NCBI GenBank assembly: GCA_003223935.1
Contig: QHXQ01000025.1
Coordinates: forward strand, 26,708-90,707
Length of the DNA stretch: 64,000 nt
Direction: 5' to 3'
Source of the DNA: Acidobacteriota bacterium
GTDB taxonomy: Bacteria > Acidobacteriota > Blastocatellia > Pyrinomonadales > Pyrinomonadaceae
The number at the start of each line of letters is the position of its first letter. The stretch's first letter is position 1. Below, one piece after another: positions 41,856-49,826 of the stretch. Position numbers and translations under genes: made by a program. The notes below the pieces were generated by a model that was not told the origin of the DNA, searched no databases, and saw nothing but the letters and a program-made list of their open reading frames with translations.

Positions 41856-44489
41856 TCAGTTCATTGCCGGCCCAGCATCGCCGTTAATCAGCGCGCGCGA
41901 TGACATCGCTTGGACGGAGTCGCCCAGCACGATGCCGTCGCCCATCATGATCCCATCGCCGAGCACGATGCCATCGCCAAGGACAATGCCATCGCCTAAG
42001 ACGATCCCGTTCGCGGTGATAATGCTATCGCCGAGCACAATGCCGTCGCCCATCATGATGCCGCTCGCGAGCGTCGTGCCGTCGCTGACCAGAACGCGGT
42101 CACCGAGCACGATGCCGTCGCCAAGGACGATACCGTTGGGGTTGAGCGTGCCGTCGCTCGATAAGGTGCTATCGCCCATCATGATGCCGTCGCCTAAGAC
42201 GATGCCCATGCCGTAAACCTGTTGATACTTCGTGACGAGGTTCGTGCCCGTCGCATAGCGCCGCTTGAGCATGATGCCCTGCGCCCAAGTGAAGGTCTGC
42301 CCGGCGATGGTTGTGTGCGGATCAGGCGGCGTGGTGCTGGTCAACATAGCCGCGCCCGTCGGCGTCGAGTTTGTTAGATCGGTGCGGACGGCGCTCGCCA
42401 GTTGCATTGCGCCCGCGACGTTCAACTCGCCCGCGCCCTGTTGGAGCATGTTGTAGCCCGCGAGCGGTTGCGCCGAGTATTCAAGGATCAGCTTGACCAT
42501 GTTCGGCGTCAGCTTCGAGTTGGCTTGCAAGAGCAAAGCGGCTGCGCCGGCAACGACCGGCGTGGCCATCGAAGTGCCGCTCAGATACATCAGCCGCTTG
42601 TTGTCGTCATCAGTGATGCCTGAGTCAAGCTGCGGATTCTGCGTGACGATTAGATTCAGCCTACCGTTACCCAAATCCGATTCAGCCCAGAGCAACTTGT
42701 TGCCGGGAGCGACGAGATCAGGCTTGAGCAGATCGTCGTAGTGTTTGACGCCGCTTGCGTCTGTCCAGAAACTGCGCGTCGGGCCGCGCGAGCTGTACGT
42801 GGCGATACCGTCATCGCCGCGCGCGTTCGTGCCGAAGGTGTTGGCTGCGCCGACCGTGAGCGCCGATGGCTCGATGCCGGGCGAATGAATCTGGCCGTAA
42901 AGCTCCCGGCCCGTGCTGTCTTTGCCGTTGTTGCCGGCCGCCGCGACGACGACAATGCCGGCATCAACCAACTGCCGCACGGCGCGACAGACCGGATCGT
43001 TCACATATGAATCCTTAGCCGTTGCGCCGAGACTCATGTTGACAATTTTGATGTTGTACTTCGTTTGATTCGTCGGATTGGCCGAGCTAAGCGGCTTGGT
43101 TGGATCAACCGGGCTGAGAATCCAGTTGAGTGCATTCAACAGGGCGGTCGTGCTGCCCGTGCCCTGCGAGTTCAGCACGCGCAGGTTGATGAGGTTCGCG
43201 TTCGGCGCGATCCCTTGATAAGTATTACCGCTCGTCGTGCTGATACCGGCGGCGGCGGCCCCCACGTGTGTACCATGCCCAAAAGGATCGGTGGTCGGGA
43301 GGTTCTCGCCAGTGAAGTCTTTGTTGAACCTAATACGTCCGCCACTGAAAGCCTTGTGTGTAACGTCCATCCCTGAGTCGAGCACGGCGATGCCGATGCC
43401 TGTGCCGTCGTAGGTGGTATTCGTGCAAACTAAAAGCAGGCAACCGTTCGACTGCGTGCGAATGAGATCGGTGCCAGTTGTGGCGGTGACGTGGCCGAAG
43501 CCTTCCATGTCGCGATCCGGCGACAGGTGGTTGGTCGCATCGCTCGCCGCTAGAGCTGCGATGGCGCTGACGGGCACGTCAACTTTCATCGTGCCGAGTT
43601 GCGCCATGCGCGCGTTGATCTCGACGCCGTAGCGCGCAAAGAGCGCCGCGAGTTCGCGGTTGCGCACGTCGTCCGTTTGCAGGATGACGCCGACGCGCTC
43701 GTCCGCAGATTTGGCCTGCTGCATCAGCTCGCGCAGGTCGTCGGAAATCTTGTTGCCCTCAAACTCTTCTGCCACCTTGTGCCGTGCGATGTGCGCCAAG
43801 GCCGCCGTATCGTCAACGCGCAACTCGCGGCACAGGCGCGCGAGCACGTCGTCGGGCTGAATGAAATCGTGATAAGCGCCGGGCGTCGTTGTGCCGACGA
43901 CGCGCAAGCGACCTTGCGCGAGCGCCGTTTTGAACATCGCGGCGACCGGAGCGCCGTGCGCCGCGCCCGTGCCGACGAGCGCCGGCAGGTTATCCACGAA
44001 CAGGATCGCTTCAACGCGCGTCGCCTCATCGAGCACGGCACGCATGCGCTGTTCAACCTCTGTGCTGTCTTGCGCGGACGCGAGCAACACCGTCAGGTCG
44101 AGGCTGAAGACGCGCCGGTCGCGCAACTGCTCGGGCACATCACTTGCGGCGATGCGCTCGGCGAGACCAATGACGACGGCCGCTTTGCCCACGCCCGTCT
44201 CGCCCGTCAACACTGGATTGTGTTGCGCGTCCTGCGCGAGCAGGCGGACGAGTTGTTCGACCTGCGGCGTGTGGGCGGCGAAGCGTTCGAGCCGGCCCGT
44301 GCGCGCTAGCGCCGTCAGGTCGTGCGCGTAAAGAGCGAGCGCCGGATAAGCGCTGCGTTGCGAGTTGGCTTTAGTCTGCTTTTGACTCTGCGCGTGTGTG
44401 CGGTCGGGCAACAGGACGCCCACACAGAGCGAGGCCGCCAGCGAAGCTGACGTGAGAGCCGAAACTAAAGAGGGCTTTCTGCGATCCAT
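41856..44489 (-). CDS. Exported fusion: degenerate ClpB-type AAA+ domain, I9-like propeptide, S8 subtilase, hexapeptide-repeat tail
   Basis: 877 residues. Start ATG 44489 has AAGGAGA 6 nt upstream; the frame extends to 44567. Signal peptide about 1-33. Residues about 50-250 align with ClpB/ClpC nucleotide-binding domain 1 (DLTALARTGRL, NPVLTGETGVGKAAVV, ILFVDNLPALVG), but the Walker A Thr is Ala, the Walker B Glu is Asn, and the arginine-finger region reads VLARLCREL. An I9-like propeptide follows (about 265-325), then the S8 domain with Asp370 (VLDSG), His405 (GHGTH) and Ser640 (SGTSMATP), all intact. The tail has GIVLGD repeats (761-858). The AAA domain probably no longer hydrolyses ATP, and ATP is lacking outside the cell. 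Expected location: periplasm or surface. Confidence 0.9.
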   Translation of the reverse strand: MDRRKPSLVSALTSASLAASLCVGVLLPDRTHAQSQKQTKANSQRSAYPALALYAHDLTALARTGRLERFAAHTPQVEQLVRLLAQDAQHNPVLTGETGVGKAAVVIGLAERIAASDVPEQLRDRRVFSLDLTVLLASAQDSTEVEQRMRAVLDEATRVEAILFVDNLPALVGTGAAHGAPVAAMFKTALAQGRLRVVGTTTPGAYHDFIQPDDVLARLCRELRVDDTAALAHIARHKVAEEFEGNKISDDLRELMQQAKSADERVGVILQTDDVRNRELAALFARYGVEINARMAQLGTMKVDVPVSAIAALAASDATNHLSPDRDMEGFGHVTATTGTDLIRTQSNGCLLLVCTNTTYDGTGIGIAVLDSGMDVTHKAFSGGRIRFNKDFTGENLPTTDPFGHGTHVGAAAAGISTTSGNTYQGIAPNANLINLRVLNSQGTGSTTALLNALNWILSPVDPTKPLSSANPTNQTKYNIKIVNMSLGATAKDSYVNDPVCRAVRQLVDAGIVVVAAAGNNGKDSTGRELYGQIHSPGIEPSALTVGAANTFGTNARGDDGIATYSSRGPTRSFWTDASGVKHYDDLLKPDLVAPGNKLLWAESDLGNGRLNLIVTQNPQLDSGITDDDNKRLMYLSGTSMATPVVAGAAALLLQANSKLTPNMVKLILEYSAQPLAGYNMLQQGAGELNVAGAMQLASAVRTDLTNSTPTGAAMLTSTTPPDPHTTIAGQTFTWAQGIMLKRRYATGTNLVTKYQQVYGMGIVLGDGIMMGDSTLSSDGTLNPNGIVLGDGIVLGDRVLVSDGTTLASGIMMGDGIVLGDSIITANGIVLGDGIVLGDGIVLGDGIMMGDGIVLGDSVQAMSSRALINGDAGPAMN
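41916..42209 (-). repeat. Hexapeptide-coding repeats (GIVLGD/GIMMGD) in the subtilase tail
   Basis: About ten imperfect 18-bp units coding for GIVLGD, GIMMGD and variants, with a non-repeat insert in the middle. Such hexapeptides suggest a left-handed beta-helix, but the pattern is not a textbook match. Confidence 0.8.
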
Positions 44490-44727
44490 TGGGTTCTCCT
44501 TCAAGTAGCGGCGAGGGTTTCTGTCAGCTAGTGCTTTAAGAGAAAGCACGAGAGACGCCGCGCACATCTCTTTAACAACCCCCGTGCCAAGTGCGACGAC
44601 GTGTTAAGAATGCGATTTTGCAGGGGAAAACGGCTATTTGCACCGCAGGCGCGCGCGCTTGTGAGGTTGACGGTCGGTCAACGTCAGTCAACCTGAATGG
44701 TCATGTTGACAGAATGAACAACAAGAA

Positions 44728-44792
44728 CAGTGGTCGGTGGTCAGAAGTCAGTGGTCAGTTAATAACTTGTTCTCACTGACCACTGACCACTG
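44728..44792. repeat. Heptad inverted repeat (word CAGTGGT) between divergent genes
   Basis: Arms 44728-44744 and 44776-44792, 17 bp with one mismatch; a further CAGTGGT copy at 44750 allows another register. Lies between divergently transcribed genes. Confidence 0.85.
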
Positions 44793-44795
44793 CTC

Positions 44796-44825
44796 ATGAC
44801 AGGCTCAGCGCGTATGGGTTAGAAT
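44796..44825 (+). promoter_or_regulatory. Probable promoter of the rhomboid gene
   Basis: ATGACA (44796-44801), 18-nt spacer, TAGAAT (44820-44825), 37 nt before the ATG. Confidence 0.45.
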
Positions 44826-44862
44826 CACTCATTGAATAAATCCCGTTTGAGTTGAGCGCAAC

Positions 44863-46200
44863 ATGGCCGATGAGCGAATGAACGACGCGGCGGCACGAGG
44901 ACGGCCGAGCATGTGCCGTAGTTGCGGTGCGATAGTCGGCGCGGGCGAGACGGCGTGCGCGGTCTGCGGCGCGCCGGTCGGCGCAGGCGCGGAAGCTGCG
45001 CGCGTCCCGCGCCATGATGTCGAGACGATGCGCTTTGCGCGCGCCATCCTGACGCGCCCCGCCACGTTCACCTTCGTCTTCTTGGCCGTCAACGTCCTTA
45101 TCTTTCTGTTGATGCAACTGGCAGGCGGGACGGAGAATCTGGACGTGCTGCGCGCATACGGCGCGAAGTACAACTCGCTGATCAATCAACACGAGTGGTG
45201 GCGGCTGGTCACGCCGGTCTTCATCCACATCGGCTGGATTCACTTGCTCGTGAACATGTACAGCCTGTTCATCCTCGGCCCTTACGTCGAACGTCTCTAC
45301 GGCTCGGCCAAGTTCGTCTTCTTCTGGGTCGTGACCGGCATCGCGGGCGTCGGTGCAAGCTACCTCGCGTCGAGTTCTGGCCGACATCCATCGGGTCTGA
45401 TCGGCTATCTGCTGTTTCGCGGCGGTGACGGCCCTTCGGCCGGCGCATCGGGCGCGCTCTTCGGACTGGTCGGCGTGCTCTTCGTCTTCGGCATCAAGTT
45501 TCGACACGAACTACCCGAAGGGTTCAAGCGCGCGTTCGGCACAGGCATGCTGCCGACGATCCTCATTAACCTGTTCATCGGCTTCAGCATTCCGATGATC
45601 GACAACTCGGCGCACCTCGGCGGCTTCCTAGCTGGCTGCGTGCTCGCGCTCTTCGTCGGCTACCGCAGACCGGCCGAACGTAGCGCAGTCACAATCATCT
45701 GGCGCGTCTTGCAGATCGCCGCGCTCGCGCTCGTCGCCGTCAGCTTCGGCGAAGTCGCGCGCCATCTCGGCGACGCGCGCCCGCACTTTGACAACCCGGC
45801 CGCGCGGCTTGTCCAGACCGGCGGCCCCGACGTTGAAGCCTACGTCAATGCCATCAACGCGGGGCAGAACGCCTACAACGCCGCGATTGATAAAGGCGAC
45901 GTGACGCTGGCCGACAAAGCCAGCGCGCAACTCGACCGCGTGCCGTCGCTCGACGCACAAGCCGACGCGCTGCGCACTGGATTGAAGGCGCTCGTCGTGC
46001 GTGCACGCGATTACGCCAAGCTGCCAGAGCAGGAACGCAAGACCGCGCGCGGGCAAGCACAGAAGCAACAACTAGAGAAGGACGCTGACGCATGGGCGGA
46101 GCAGTTCAAACAGTGGACTAATAACGACGGTAAAAAGTACGGCCTGTATCAAGAGCCAGAGCCAACCGAGCAGTCGTCGCCTGCGCCGAATAAGAAGTGA
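44863..46200 (+). CDS. Rhomboid intramembrane serine protease with N-terminal zinc ribbon
   Basis: 445 residues. A short zinc ribbon (Cys18, Cys21, Cys32, Cys35: CRSCG ... CAVCG) precedes the rhomboid core of six or seven helices (about 60-300). The catalytic Ser196 is in GASGALFG and His251 in NSAHLGGFLAG, the usual dyad. The rhomboid HWWR-like start (EWWRLVTPVFIHIGWIHLLVNM) is intact. The last 150 residues are a helical, Lys/Gln-rich tail. It may cut single-pass membrane proteins; substrates unknown. A zinc ribbon plus rhomboid layout is common in environmental bacteria. Confidence 0.93.
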   Translation: MADERMNDAAARGRPSMCRSCGAIVGAGETACAVCGAPVGAGAEAARVPRHDVETMRFARAILTRPATFTFVFLAVNVLIFLLMQLAGGTENLDVLRAYGAKYNSLINQHEWWRLVTPVFIHIGWIHLLVNMYSLFILGPYVERLYGSAKFVFFWVVTGIAGVGASYLASSSGRHPSGLIGYLLFRGGDGPSAGASGALFGLVGVLFVFGIKFRHELPEGFKRAFGTGMLPTILINLFIGFSIPMIDNSAHLGGFLAGCVLALFVGYRRPAERSAVTIIWRVLQIAALALVAVSFGEVARHLGDARPHFDNPAARLVQTGGPDVEAYVNAINAGQNAYNAAIDKGDVTLADKASAQLDRVPSLDAQADALRTGLKALVVRARDYAKLPEQERKTARGQAQKQQLEKDADAWAEQFKQWTNNDGKKYGLYQEPEPTEQSSPAPNKK

Positions 46201-46294
46201 TTGCATTGTGGCTTGAACCGCGGACGAGCGCGCGCGTCACGCATCAGTTATCATTTTATCTTTCGACAAATCACAACAGGAGAAATGTCTGACG

Positions 46295-47182
46295 ATGGAA
46301 ATTAGAAAAGTTGGTGTGCTCGGCTGCGGCTTGATGGGGTCAGGCATTGCGCAAGTCTGCGCGACTGCGGGCCTCGACGTGATGGTGCGCGAAGTGACCG
46401 AAGAACTATGCGCGCGCGGTTTCGCAGGGATTGATAAGTCGCTCGCGAAGTTTGCGGAGAAGGGCACGATCACGAGCGAGCAACAACGAGAGATTCGCGG
46501 GCGCTTGCGCGGCACGACCAACCTCGAAGACCTCGCCGACTGCGACCTCATCATCGAAGCGATCATCGAAAACCTAGAGACCAAGCGCGAGACCTACAAA
46601 GAACTCGACGCGCGCTGCAAGCCTGAAACGATCTTCGCCTCGAACACCTCTTCGCTTTCGATCACGGAGATGCTGACCGCGACCTCACCCGACAGACAGA
46701 AGCGTTTCATCGGTCTGCACTTCTTCAACCCCGTCCCGCTCATGAAGCTCGTCGAAGTCGTCCGCACGATCCTGACCGACGAGAGTGTCTATGAACAAGC
46801 CGTTGAGTTCGGCCGACAACTCGGCAAAGTGCCCGTGCGTGCAGACGACCGTTCAGGCTTCATCGTCAATCGTCTGCTCGTGCCTTATTTGCTCGACGCG
46901 ATCCGCGCGCTCGAAGAGGGCGTCGGCTCAATCGTGGACATAGACAACGCCATGAAACTCGGCTGCGGCTATCCGATGGGGCCGCTCACGCTCCTTGATT
47001 TCGTCGGCCTCGACACCACCTACTACATCGCCGAGATCATGTTCACAGAGTTCCGCGAGCGCCGCTTCGCCCCGCCCCCGCTCCTCAAGCGCATGGTCTC
47101 GGCCGGCCTCTACGGGCGCAAATCGGGGCGCGGCTTCTACGACTACAGCGACGCGAAGAACCCGACGCCAATGAATCTATAA
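46295..47182 (+). CDS. 3-hydroxybutyryl-CoA dehydrogenase
   Basis: 295 residues. NAD-binding Rossmann motif VGVLGCGLMGSGIAQVCATAGLDVMV at the N-terminus, the catalytic His-Glu region (GLHFFNPVPLMKLVEVV) and the C-terminal dimerisation domain (PVRADDRSGFIVNRLLVPYLLDA, CGYPMGPLTLLDFVGLDT). It oxidises 3-hydroxyacyl-CoA with NAD(P). With the next gene, an enoyl-CoA hydratase, it could serve butyrate or fatty-acid oxidation. AGGAG lies upstream of ATG 46295. A palindromic repeat separates the two genes. Confidence 0.94.
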   Translation: MEIRKVGVLGCGLMGSGIAQVCATAGLDVMVREVTEELCARGFAGIDKSLAKFAEKGTITSEQQREIRGRLRGTTNLEDLADCDLIIEAIIENLETKRETYKELDARCKPETIFASNTSSLSITEMLTATSPDRQKRFIGLHFFNPVPLMKLVEVVRTILTDESVYEQAVEFGRQLGKVPVRADDRSGFIVNRLLVPYLLDAIRALEEGVGSIVDIDNAMKLGCGYPMGPLTLLDFVGLDTTYYIAEIMFTEFRERRFAPPPLLKRMVSAGLYGRKSGRGFYDYSDAKNPTPMNL

Positions 47183-47195
47183 GTCAAACGGTCTT

Positions 47196-47289
47196 GTCAG
47201 TACCGCCTGCGGGCGCGGGCGGGTACACGTCGCAATCAACGGCCGGATGATGTGACCAAGACCCGCCCGCGCCCGCAGGCGGTACTGAC
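47196..47289. repeat. Dispersed palindromic element, copy B
   Basis: Arms 47196-47224 and 47261-47289 are perfectly complementary over 29 bp, loop 36 nt. Same ends and loop core as copy A at 7263-7355. Positions 47213-47214 and 47271-47272 (GC/GC) replace TA/TA of copy A (7280-7281, 7337-7338) so pairing is kept. Confidence 0.9.
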
Positions 47290-47304
47290 CTACTTGATTC
47301 AACC

Positions 47305-48084
47305 TTGAATGTTGAACTTACCATCGAAGAACGCGGCCCATTTGCGCGCATCACGCTCAACCGGACTGAGAAGCGTAACGCTCTTACGCGCGCGCTGCTT
47401 GAACGGCTGGCTAAACTGTTCGCGCAGATCAGTACACGCACCGATCTGCGCGCCGTTATCTTGACGGGTGCAGGCGCAGAAGCGTTCAGCGCAGGCACGG
47501 ACATCGCGGAACTCGCCGCGCTCGATGAAGCGGGCGCACGGGCGGCGGCCGAGCGCGGGCAAGCGGTCTGCGATCTGATCGAACTGTGCGGCGTGCCTGT
47601 CATCGCCGCCGTCAACGGCGCGGCCGTGGGCGGCGGCTGCGAACTCGCGCTCGCCTGTCACTTGCGCATCGCCGCGAGTCACGCCACATTTGCGCTACCT
47701 GAAATCAAACTCGGCATGATCCCCGCCTACGGCGGCACGCAACGCCTCGCGCGCGCCATCGGCAAGGGCCGCGCACTCGCCGCGATGCTCGCAGGCGACA
47801 CCATCTCGGCCGAAGAAGCGTTGCGCCTCGGTCTCGTCAATCGCGTCGTCGCGCCCGAAGAACTTCTGCCCGCCGCAGAAGCCCTCGCGCAGACGCTCGC
47901 CGCGCAAGCCCCGCTTGCCCTGCGCGCATGCCTCGCCGCCGTCACGCGCGGCGCACGCCTCGCGCTCGAAGATGGCCTCAAACTCGAAGCCGAACTCTTT
48001 AGTCAACTCTTCAACACCGAAGACGTACGCGAAGGCACACGCGCCTTCCTTGAAAAACGCGCGCCGGTGTTCAGAGGACAGTAG
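47305..48084 (+). CDS. Enoyl-CoA hydratase/isomerase family protein
   Basis: 259 residues of the crotonase fold: oxyanion-hole segments GAGAEAFSAGTDIAELA and NGAAVGGGCELALACHLRIAA, then the Glu-containing LPEIKLGMIPAYGGTQRLARAIG. Catalyses hydration of trans-2-enoyl-CoA or a related reaction; the hydratase glutamate pattern (PEIKLGMIP) is consistent. TTG start at 47305; there is no ribosome binding site, and a palindromic element ends 15 nt upstream, which may have displaced the original leader. The stop codon lies in the first heptad of the next repeat. Confidence 0.9.
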   Translation: MNVELTIEERGPFARITLNRTEKRNALTRALLERLAKLFAQISTRTDLRAVILTGAGAEAFSAGTDIAELAALDEAGARAAAERGQAVCDLIELCGVPVIAAVNGAAVGGGCELALACHLRIAASHATFALPEIKLGMIPAYGGTQRLARAIGKGRALAAMLAGDTISAEEALRLGLVNRVVAPEELLPAAEALAQTLAAQAPLALRACLAAVTRGARLALEDGLKLEAELFSQLFNTEDVREGTRAFLEKRAPVFRGQ

Positions 48085-48189
48085 GCAGCAGGCAGAAAGC
48101 AGCAGGTTGAATTTCACGCACCGATCTGGGTAGAACTCTACCGGTTTCTCACTGCCTTCTGCCTACTGCTTTCTGCCTGCTGCTTGCTG
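48079..48189. repeat. Heptad inverted repeat (words CAGCAGG, CAGAAAG, CTGCCTG)
   Basis: Left arm 48079-48105, right arm 48163-48189, 27 bp with three mismatches; further heptads (TTGTCAC, TCGTCAC) continue to about 48215. The stop codon of the upstream gene (48082-48084) is in the first heptad. Confidence 0.88.
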
Positions 48190-48223
48190 CCGCTTGTCAC
48201 TCGTCACTCGTCACTTTATACTG

Positions 48224-48745
48224 ATGACGAATCAATCCCTGACGAAAGTTGGAGCCAGCGAAGTACACTTGCAACCCGTAACACATCAAGGTCGTCTGAA
48301 CGCGGCGGGCTTTCGCTTCGCGTTGGTGTCGAGCCGTTGGAACGATTTTCTGACGGCGCGACTCATCAGTGGCGCGCTCGATGCGCTCGAACGACTTGGC
48401 GCGGACGAGAGCGCGGTCGCGCACTTCCGCGTGCCCGGCTCGTTCGAGATTCCGCTCTTGGCGCGCAAGCTGGCGGGGGCGGGCAAGTACGATGCGGTCA
48501 TCTGTCTCGGCACGATCATACGCGGCGAGACGCCGCACTTTGAGTACATCGCGGGCGAAGTGACGAAAGGCATCGCGCAGGCCGGCATGGAGACAGGCGT
48601 GCCTGTGCTCTTCGGCATCGTCACCGCCGACACTTTGGAACAAGCGATTGATCGCGCCGGTGTCAAAGCTGGCAACAAAGGTTTCGAGGCCGCGATGGCG
48701 GCCGTCGAGTTGGTCAATCTTTACAAGGAAGCGTTTGCGAAATGA
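48224..48745 (+). CDS. ribH: 6,7-dimethyl-8-ribityllumazine synthase
   Basis: Penultimate enzyme of riboflavin synthesis. About 173 residues from ATG 48224; the frame reaches 48194 inside heptad repeats. Signature blocks are present: RFALVSSRWNDFLTARLISGAL, HFRVPGSFEIPLLARKLA, CLGTIIRGETPHFEYIAGEVTKGI and PVLFGIVTADTLEQAIDRAG. The N-terminal 20 residues are longer than the common form. The other rib genes are absent from the window; nusB follows across a heptad hairpin, a ribH-nusB order known from many bacteria. Confidence 0.95.
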   Translation: MTNQSLTKVGASEVHLQPVTHQGRLNAAGFRFALVSSRWNDFLTARLISGALDALERLGADESAVAHFRVPGSFEIPLLARKLAGAGKYDAVICLGTIIRGETPHFEYIAGEVTKGIAQAGMETGVPVLFGIVTADTLEQAIDRAGVKAGNKGFEAAMAAVELVNLYKEAFAK

Positions 48746-48817
48746 TGAATGATGAATGCAGAATGATGAATTAAGAACAATCTATCATTCATCATTCATC
48801 ATTCCGCGTTCATCATT
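48741..48817. repeat. Heptad inverted repeat (word AATGATG) between ribH and nusB
   Basis: Left arm 48741-48770, right arm 48788-48817, 30 nt each. Each arm has four heptads plus 2 nt; the variant word is third in one arm and second in the complement of the other. The ribH stop codon is inside the first heptad. Confidence 0.88.
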
Positions 48818-48834
48818 TCTTTTCATGGGGTGCT

Positions 48835-49371
48835 ATGGGTTCGAGACGTAAGGCGCGTGAATGCGCCTTGCAAATGCTCTTTGCGGCGGACGTGGCGGGT
48901 CGTGATGCGCGCCTCGATGAACTTGTGCGCGACTACTGGACGGAGTTGAGTGAAGCCGAACAGGAAGAGGCGGCGCGCGAGTTCGCGACGCGACTAGCGA
49001 CTGGCACGCTCGCGCATCTCACAGAGATTGACGAGCGCATCCGCTCGCGCGCAGAGCATTGGCGCATCTCGCGCATGGCGGTCGTTGATCGCAACGTCCT
49101 CAGGCTCGCCGTCTATGAATTCCTCTACGAGCAGACGCCGCGCACCGTCGCCATCAACGAAGCCCTTGAGATCGCCCGCCGTTTCTCCACCTTTGAAGCC
49201 ACGCAGTTCATCAACGGCATCCTCGACGCCATCAAACGCGACCTCGATCAAGAACGCCCGCAAGCCAACGCAGAAGAAAAGCCCGAGGCGGCAGTAACCG
49301 AAGCAGCCACCAATAACGATACAGATGCAGATGCAGATGATGACGGTGAACGTCTTGCGTCGGCTTCATGA
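48835..49371 (+). CDS. nusB: Transcription antitermination factor NusB
   Basis: 178 residues. The NusB domain (about 1-140) has GSRRKARECALQMLFAAD at the start and DRNVLRLAVYEFLYEQTPRTVAINEALEIARRFSTFEATQFINGILDAI toward its end. Together with NusE it binds boxA RNA for rRNA antitermination. The C-terminal 38 residues are acidic and low-complexity (Asp-Ala repeats ending DADADDDGE), beyond the normal domain. Confidence 0.94.
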   Translation: MGSRRKARECALQMLFAADVAGRDARLDELVRDYWTELSEAEQEEAAREFATRLATGTLAHLTEIDERIRSRAEHWRISRMAVVDRNVLRLAVYEFLYEQTPRTVAINEALEIARRFSTFEATQFINGILDAIKRDLDQERPQANAEEKPEAAVTEAATNNDTDADADDDGERLASAS

Positions 49372-49400
49372 TCGAAGTTTCATGATCGCAGCAGCGTTGA

Positions 49401-49787
49401 TCATGTAGTGAGGTCTTCAGGCACACGTCTCAGGCTACCCGCCAGCGCCAGCAGCACTAGCACAAAGCCCACGCCTTTGATCGCCAACACCCAGACGCCA
49501 GAGATGGGCGCGGGATCGTCGTGCAAGTGATCTAACTGCGAGAAGAAGCTGGCATAGGCCATGCCGCACGTGAAGCCCCAAGCCGCCGTGAGAAAGCGTT
49601 GCCCACCGCGCGCGTCTCTGCTGCTACGCCACGCCCCATACAACAGAAAAGCGCCAATGATGTAGTCATCTAACCAGAACGGCAGGTAGCGCAACTGACC
49701 GAGTTGATGCCAGCGCCGGATCGTTTCGGCTAAAGGCGTGAGGATGCCAAGCACAAACGCGAGCCGGCGGCTGAATGTGATGGTCAT
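49401..49787 (-). CDS. Small multi-pass membrane protein of unknown function
   Basis: 128 residues with about three hydrophobic helices (RLAFVLGILTPLAETI, YIIGAFLLYGAW, VWVLAIKGVGFVLVLLALAG). No domain is recognised. It is downstream of the amidase on the same strand, about 39 nt from its stop, and convergent with nusB. A polar His/Asp stretch (FSQLDHLHDDPAP) lies between the last helices. Confidence 0.6.
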   Translation of the reverse strand: MTITFSRRLAFVLGILTPLAETIRRWHQLGQLRYLPFWLDDYIIGAFLLYGAWRSSRDARGGQRFLTAAWGFTCGMAYASFFSQLDHLHDDPAPISGVWVLAIKGVGFVLVLLALAGSLRRVPEDLTT

Positions 49788-49826
49788 AACGTACTGCTCT
49801 CGCTCGTCGGCACCGACGATTTAGTC

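Larger units (their letters stand above)
44490..44862. other. 373-bp divergent gap between subtilase and rhomboid genes
   Basis: Contains the subtilase leader and ribosome binding site, a heptad inverted repeat (44728-44792) and a probable rhomboid promoter (44796-44825). Confidence 0.6.

Noticed and set aside
48079..48215. CRISPR-like repeats
   Set aside because: Units are only 7 bp, directly adjacent without unique spacers, and arranged as inverted arms.
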